Assembly (NCBI GenBank): GCA_905236935.1
Contig: CAJOQL010000051.1
Coordinates: 1-6,586, forward strand
Direction: 5' to 3'
DNA: 6,586 nt
Origin: an uncultured Bacilli bacterium
GTDB lineage: Bacteria > Bacillota_I > Bacilli_A > RF39 > UBA660
The position numbers were made by a program, and so were the translations under genes. Shown piece by piece: positions 3,633 to 6,586 of the stretch. Each line of letters starts with the position of its first letter. Within the stretch, counting starts at the first letter, position 1. The notes beneath the pieces are model-generated. The model saw nothing but the letters and a program-made list of their open reading frames with translations. It ran no database searches and was not told the origin of the DNA.

Positions 3633-3791
3633 TTATGCCTCTTTATACCTCACTATTGTAGCATAATAATTATTTTGCAAATATTGTAAAGAATTTATAT
3701 CTTGTACTGGAGTTAAATGTTTTATATTATAATCATCAATATATACTACCCACCAATTTGGTATTAATACATTTTGTTCATTATCATCCAT
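3633..3791 (-). CDS. Hypothetical protein, 52 aa
   Basis: ATG 3791 lies nine bases behind a GGGAGG ribosome site and the frame ends at TAA 3633-3635. It begins MDDNEQNVLIPNWWVVYIDD, with two TGG Trp codons in a row, and ends YYATIVRYKEA. Its own promoter (3829-3857), a strong ribosome site and neighbour-like codon use support a real gene despite its size. No domain was recognised; the alternating hydrophobic pattern suggests a small beta-rich fold. Confidence 0.72.
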   Translation of the reverse strand: MDDNEQNVLIPNWWVVYIDDYNIKHLTPVQDINSLQYLQNNYYATIVRYKEA

Positions 3792-3828
3792 AATATGAAA
3801 CCTCCCTATACTTATTTTTTATATATCT

Positions 3829-3857
3829 ATTATATAATATTTTTTATAAAAAAACAA
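3829..3857 (-). promoter_or_regulatory. Promoter of the 52-aa gene
   Basis: TTGTTT (3852-3857), 17-bp spacer, TATAAT (3829-3834). The -35 lies within the T-rich tail of the terminator just upstream, so one stretch serves both signals. Confidence 0.75.
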
Positions 3858-3886
3858 ATAAAACAATAGCAAATATGCTATTGTTT
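3852..3886 (-). terminator. Rho-independent terminator of the three-gene operon
   Basis: Perfect 11-bp stem AAACAATAGCA/TGCTATTGTTT with a 4-nt loop (3886-3861), followed on the minus strand by TATTTGTTTTTTT. The stem begins at the last base of the operon's final stop codon. Confidence 0.88.
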
Positions 3887-4194
3887 TATAAACCAAATGT
3901 TTCCATTAGTTTTTTTACATTATTTTTTTCTTCTTGTGTAGGTTCTACAATATTATGTTCAATAGACTGATTATTTATAATATTCTCTTGTGCGGAAATG
4001 CCTGGTATTGCATTATCTTGCCCAGAATATACATTTTCTTTAGCTGCGGTTAATGTTACCTTTACTTGAATTTCCTCACCATTTTCTTGTATTGGGATCC
4101 TAATTTCTTTACCATCATTATATAAAAATGATCCTGCAAAAGTATCTAATATAATTTTAGTTATAGTTGCTTTGCTTTCAGCTCCGTCTAGCCA
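3886..4194 (-). pseudogene. Conserved-looking phage protein frame without a start codon (frameshifted or fused to the 58-aa gene)
   Basis: The open frame starts just after a TAA (4195-4197) and reads WLDGAESKATITK, then SFLYNDGKEIRIPIQENGEE, VKVTLTAAKENV, and ends VKKLMETFGL with TAA at 3886-3888 (102 residues). It looks like intact protein, but it has no ATG, GTG or TTG until near its end. An ATG at 4193-4195 with GAGGAGG nine bases upstream is one frame off and stops after 12 codons. Two explanations fit. One missing base near AATAATGG would fuse it to the preceding 58-aa frame as ...EEETNN-WLDGAES. Alternatively, a one-base surplus or +1 frameshift would link it to ATG 4195. Programmed frameshifting, a sequencing error and a true mutation remain open. 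Confidence 0.65.
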
Positions 4195-4364
4195 TTATTT
4201 GTTTCCTCCTCTATTTTATTAATTATTTCACTTAAATCTGGATGTTCTCTTTTTATTTTTTGAAAATTTAATTCTTGATCTCCAAAAGCCATCATAATTA
4301 ACTGTAATCCCATATAAGAAGCAAAATCTAAATTTTTACTTTTTAATATATCACTAATCTTCAT
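4188..4364 (-). CDS. Hypothetical protein, 58 aa
   Basis: ATG 4364 overlaps the end of the 271-aa gene by 11 bases, with GAGG upstream, so translation is probably coupled. It reads MKISDILKSKNLDFASYMGL, QLIMMAFGDQELNFQKI and ends IEEETNNG at TAG 4188-4190. No known domain was recognised; it looks helical. The frame of the next gene could continue it after a single-base shift, giving a protein of about 160 residues, so this may be only the N-terminal part of one protein. The paired, overlapping layout recalls phage tail-chaperone gene pairs, but no classical slippery heptamer is present at the junction. Confidence 0.7.
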   Translation of the reverse strand: MKISDILKSKNLDFASYMGLQLIMMAFGDQELNFQKIKREHPDLSEIINKIEEETNNG

Positions 4365-5169
4365 TTAATTTTTCCTCTTTTTTATCTATTTTGACTATTA
4401 AATTACTTTTTTCAAGAGAATTAGATAATTCCTCTATAATTTCACATCTGCGGCAATGTCCTCCTTTTAAACAATTTTTACCACATTTGATACGCATTTC
4501 CGCAAATCTAGGAATTATATATTTATTATCAATTTCTGAATTAAAATCTAATATAATTTCATTTAATTTTCCAAACCACTTTTGTTTCTTATTGTAAATA
4601 TCATAATATATATCAATTTGCTTGTCAACATTATAAAATTCAACTACGTCTACATATTCATTGTAATCTTCTATATCTTCTGGTCTTACAAAAAATTTTT
4701 TTAACGCTGGAGTGTTGTTCCATTTAGATTGAGCTATGTTTACATAAATTCTCGTTTCTGCCTCAAATAAATGCACCAATTCTGCAACTTTATCTATTTC
4801 AAAAGCTAAATTTTCTACAATATAAACATCTGTAACTCCTAATTGTAATATACCATTTAAAGTATCTCAATCATTTATCCATATATCTAAGAAAAATTTA
4901 AAATTTGGTTTATTTTTTAAAATAATATCAAGATAATATTCACTTTTAAATTTTATATATAAATTAGAATATTTGTTACATAGTTCTGTTAAAAAAGTAA
5001 AATTTATATTTTCATCTTCAATATATAAATTAATTCTTTTATTCTTATGTAAATCCAAAAAAGTTAATAAAGTTGTATCTTTACTATTATATTTAATAGT
5101 TCATTCATTTACTTCATTAATACTTTTACTACCTTGAGTATCTTTATTATAATTTAAACAATATTTCAT
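4354..5169 (-). CDS. Hypothetical phage-type protein, 271 aa, with two in-frame TGA codons
   Basis: Start ATG 5169 sits five bases behind GGAG. The frame crosses TGA at 5101-5103 (VNE-W-TIKYN) and 4867-4869 (WIND-W-DTLNG) and ends at TAG 4354-4356. Read with standard stops it would be cut into three pieces, the last without a proper start. With TGA as Trp it is one protein with alternating strands and helices, for example GVTDVYIVENLAFEIDKVAE and TRIYVNIAQSKW. This suggests a beta/alpha barrel-like fold. Near the C-terminus is a cluster KCGKNCLKGGHCRRC (C-x3-C-x5-C-x2-C), probably binding zinc or an Fe-S cluster. I have an impression of similar proteins in gut Firmicutes phages next to structural genes; the function is unknown. 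It is the first gene of a three-gene operon. A -10-like TATAAT at 5185-5190 lacks a good -35. Confidence 0.88.
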
Positions 5170-5187
5170 TATATCTCCATTCTTATT

Positions 5188-5215
5188 ATAAAAAGAAGGT
5201 GGTTATTTGCCACCT
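5188..5215 (-). terminator. Rho-independent terminator behind the winged-helix gene
   Basis: Stem AGGTGG/CCACCT (5215-5210 and 5202-5197) with a 7-nt loop, followed by TTCTTTTT on the minus strand. A TATAAT at 5185-5190 follows directly, so read-through or a weak promoter must serve the 271-aa gene. Confidence 0.85.
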
Positions 5216-5221
5216 ATAATA

Positions 5222-5602
5222 TTATTCAGCTAATTTATAAGCTTTAACAGTCTTACTATCCACTTTTATATCTGTTTTTTCAACTTCATTATTTTTTACT
5301 AATTGACCTAATCTAGCAATTACTTTAGCTCTTGTAACTTCTTCATTAGCAATTTGATTAGTAATATCATCAACAGTTTGTAATTCATTAGTTAAAAGAG
5401 ATTTAATTTGATCTCTTAGTTCATCTCCATTTTCTTTTTTCTCTGCTGCTCTAGCTTTTGCTTTTTCAGCTTTAGCTTCAATTTGAGCCTTTTGTTTATC
5501 AATAAATTCTATTAGCTCATCTTTCATTTCTATGTTAGCTTCTGCTATTACATTTTTAATCAAATCATAATATTCTTTTTTTGTCATTTTTTTATTTTCC
5601 AT
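5222..5602 (-). CDS. Winged-helix-like, Lys/Glu-rich protein, 126 aa
   Basis: The start at ATG 5602 is chosen because AAAGGAG lies 11 bases upstream; an earlier in-frame ATG at 5623 falls next to the predicted transcription start and has no ribosome site. Residues about 1-45 look helical. Residues about 35-65 are a highly charged Ala/Lys/Glu stretch (KAQIEAKAEKAKARAAEKKE) that may form a coiled coil. The C-terminal 65 residues contain DELRDQIKSLL, VDDITNQIAN, a helix with RAKVIARLGQLVKNNEVEK and a final beta-like KTVKAYKL, the pattern of a winged helix-turn-helix. I recall a family of short phage proteins with this layout. DNA binding is inferred. It has its own promoter and terminator, so it is a single-gene unit. 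Confidence 0.85.
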   Translation of the reverse strand: MENKKMTKKEYYDLIKNVIAEANIEMKDELIEFIDKQKAQIEAKAEKAKARAAEKKENGDELRDQIKSLLTNELQTVDDITNQIANEEVTRAKVIARLGQLVKNNEVEKTDIKVDSKTVKAYKLAE

Positions 5603-5637
5603 TTTTAATATTTCTCCTTTCATTTTTTTATATTTTT

Positions 5638-5666
5638 ATTATAGCAAAAATTTTAGAAAAAATCAA
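5638..5666 (-). promoter_or_regulatory. Promoter of the winged-helix-like gene
   Basis: TTGATT (5661-5666), 17-bp spacer, TATAAT (5638-5643). It lies six bases beyond the stop codon of the 88-aa gene. Confidence 0.88.
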
Positions 5667-5672
5667 TCTAGA

Positions 5673-5939
5673 TTATACGCACCCAGTTATTTTTTCTAAA
5701 ATATATTTTTTAATTGCTGTTTGCACTCTTTTTTTATCTAATTCAGTAAGATTTTCATCATTATACACTAAATCAATAGCTGAATAATCTGTTCCTACTG
5801 GATATAAATCAATTATATTTTTTAATTGTTGAATAAGTTTATTTGCATTTTTATCACTTTCCATTAACATAATATCAAAACCATTAAGATTTCCTGAATT
5901 AAAAGTTTGCATAAAATGTTTTACATTAAAATCTATCAT
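5673..5939 (-). CDS. Hypothetical protein, 88 aa
   Basis: It reads MIDFNVKHFMQTFNSGNLNG to ITGCV, ending at TAA 5673-5675. ATG 5939 is 13 bases behind GAAAGG, a rather long gap; no better in-frame start is visible. The protein is mostly helical with a charged C-terminal helix (LTELDKKRVQTAIKKYILEK). No family was recognised. It has its own promoter (5977-6005). It and the plus-strand gene at 6099 are transcribed divergently from a shared 100-bp intergenic region. Confidence 0.75.
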   Translation of the reverse strand: MIDFNVKHFMQTFNSGNLNGFDIMLMESDKNANKLIQQLKNIIDLYPVGTDYSAIDLVYNDENLTELDKKRVQTAIKKYILEKITGCV

Positions 5940-5976
5940 TTTTAATCACTTACCTTTCTTTTTAATATTTATATAT

Positions 5977-6005
5977 ATAATATAATAAAAATAATAAAAA
6001 ATCAA
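5977..6005 (-). promoter_or_regulatory. Promoter of the 88-aa gene
   Basis: TTGATT (6000-6005), 17-bp spacer, TATTAT (5977-5982). It lies back to back with the plus-strand promoter, 13 bp apart. Confidence 0.75.
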
Positions 6006-6018
6006 TATTTTTGCATTG

Positions 6019-6047
6019 TTGACTTTTTATAAAAAATATGTTATAAT
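6019..6047 (+). promoter_or_regulatory. Promoter of the plus-strand gene
   Basis: TTGACT (6019-6024), spacer TTTTATAAAAAATATGT (17 bp), TATAAT (6042-6047). It is nearly identical in spacer sequence to the minus-strand promoters. Confidence 0.9.
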
Positions 6048-6098
6048 TTAAAAAAATATATATAAAATAGGAAGAAAATTGAAGAAAGGAACATAAAT

Positions 6099-6586
6099 AT
6101 GGAACAATATTTACAAAAGCAATATGATAATTTTTGTAATCAATATGGAGAAGATAGAATTTTATGAGTGGCGGCAGATCCTGGTTATAGTTCAGTTATT
6201 CCAGATTCGTTAATTACTATACCAGCAACCGCATGTTATTTACCTACAGAAGAAGAACTATATAATATATCTTTTTATCAAAATACTATTGATATACGAA
6301 GTTTAATTGATTCCACTTTAAATATGAAATCAGATTTATTTAATTCAATACTATCTCCTTATAAAATTATCAATCCTAAATATCAAGATATAATTAATGA
6401 TGAATTTTTTACATATTTAAAAATTATTATATTAGATAATGATGATATTATAATTAATAAAGTAAAAAATATTATTAAAAATCTTATTGAAAATAATATT
6501 AACAAAATTTCAAAAGAGCAAGAAATATTAACAATATTAACAAAAACCGAATTAAAAGTTTTAAAATATATAATTAAAGATTTTAA
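6099..6586 (+). CDS. Hypothetical protein, N-terminal 162 residues (runs off window), one in-frame TGA
   Basis: ATG 6099 is preceded by GAAAGGAA and by a strong promoter. After 22 codons the frame meets TGA at 6165-6167 (DRIL-W-VAADPGYSS) and continues open to the window end. A GTG directly after the TGA has no ribosome site, so read-through as Trp is preferred. The N-terminal 60 residues are mixed (VIPDSLITIPATACYLPTEE). The rest is rich in Asn, Ile and Lys and looks helical. No domain was recognised and the C-terminus is missing. It is the only supported plus-strand gene and may open a rightward operon. Confidence 0.82.

Noticed and set aside
4188..4200. Programmed -1 frameshift as in phage tail-chaperone genes
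   Set aside because: The junction A-AAT-AAT-GGC does not form a slippery heptamer allowing re-pairing; listed only as a possibility within the frame-break finding.
4354..4779. A separate 141-residue gene starting at TTG 4779
   Set aside because: The same frame is open upstream through two TGA codons to ATG 5169 with a good ribosome site; the TTG has none.
6168..6586. Plus-strand gene starting at the GTG directly after the TGA
   Set aside because: No ribosome site precedes it, while ATG 6099 has one and a well-spaced promoter; other genes show TGA is sense.
1..6586. CRISPR arrays, insertion sequences or integrase sites
   Set aside because: No regularly spaced repeats, transposase or recombinase genes, or terminal repeats with target duplications were seen.

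Overview
The window is very AT-rich. All features lie on the minus strand except one gene at the right edge (6099 onward). Four in-frame TGA codons (639-641, 4867-4869, 5101-5103, 6165-6167) interrupt otherwise continuous reading frames, while TAA and TAG still end genes and TGG is also used. TGA is therefore most likely read as Trp (translation table 4). Short genes of unknown function, single-strand packing and a strong promoter in front of almost every gene suggest a large, code-4 bacteriophage or phage-like replicon. A reduced Mollicutes-like chromosome cannot be excluded from this window alone.

Left half (1-3101): an RNA-rich island. From right to left, in the direction of transcription, it holds tRNA-Cys(GCA), a 65-residue Cys-rich protein, a structured spacer, initiator tRNA-fMet(CAU), a structured or coding block (2340-2560), a 115-residue protein with tRNA-Gln(UUG) eight bases behind it, and a long RNA unit. 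That unit runs permuted tRNA(GCU), tRNA-Ala(UGC), a hairpin RNA, tmRNA, a 161-residue protein and tRNA-Ile(GAU). A separate promoter then drives an RNA of about 240 nt that resembles RNase P RNA and abuts the start of another tRNA cut by the window edge.

The standout is the tRNA at 1650-1737. Its 3' half (positions 29-73) is encoded upstream of its 5' half (positions 1-28), 15 nt apart. The rearranged halves restore full acceptor, D, anticodon and T stems. The outer flanks of the two halves are complementary. Part of these flanks recurs as a nearly identical two-part element in the leader of the RNase P-like RNA.

Right half (3110-6586): a small heat-shock protein gene (Hsp20) flanked by a perfect 15-bp inverted repeat, a 52-residue protein, and a three-gene overlapping operon (271 residues, 58 residues, and a frame lacking any usual start codon). 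A winged-helix-like protein and an 88-residue unknown follow. Divergent promoters at 5977-6047 separate these from a plus-strand gene that runs off the window.

Taken together, the left half looks like a translation-maintenance kit: tRNAs including the initiator, tmRNA for ribosome rescue, and a candidate tRNA-processing RNA. Many tRNAs sit directly behind protein genes, so one promoter appears to serve an mRNA and a tRNA together.
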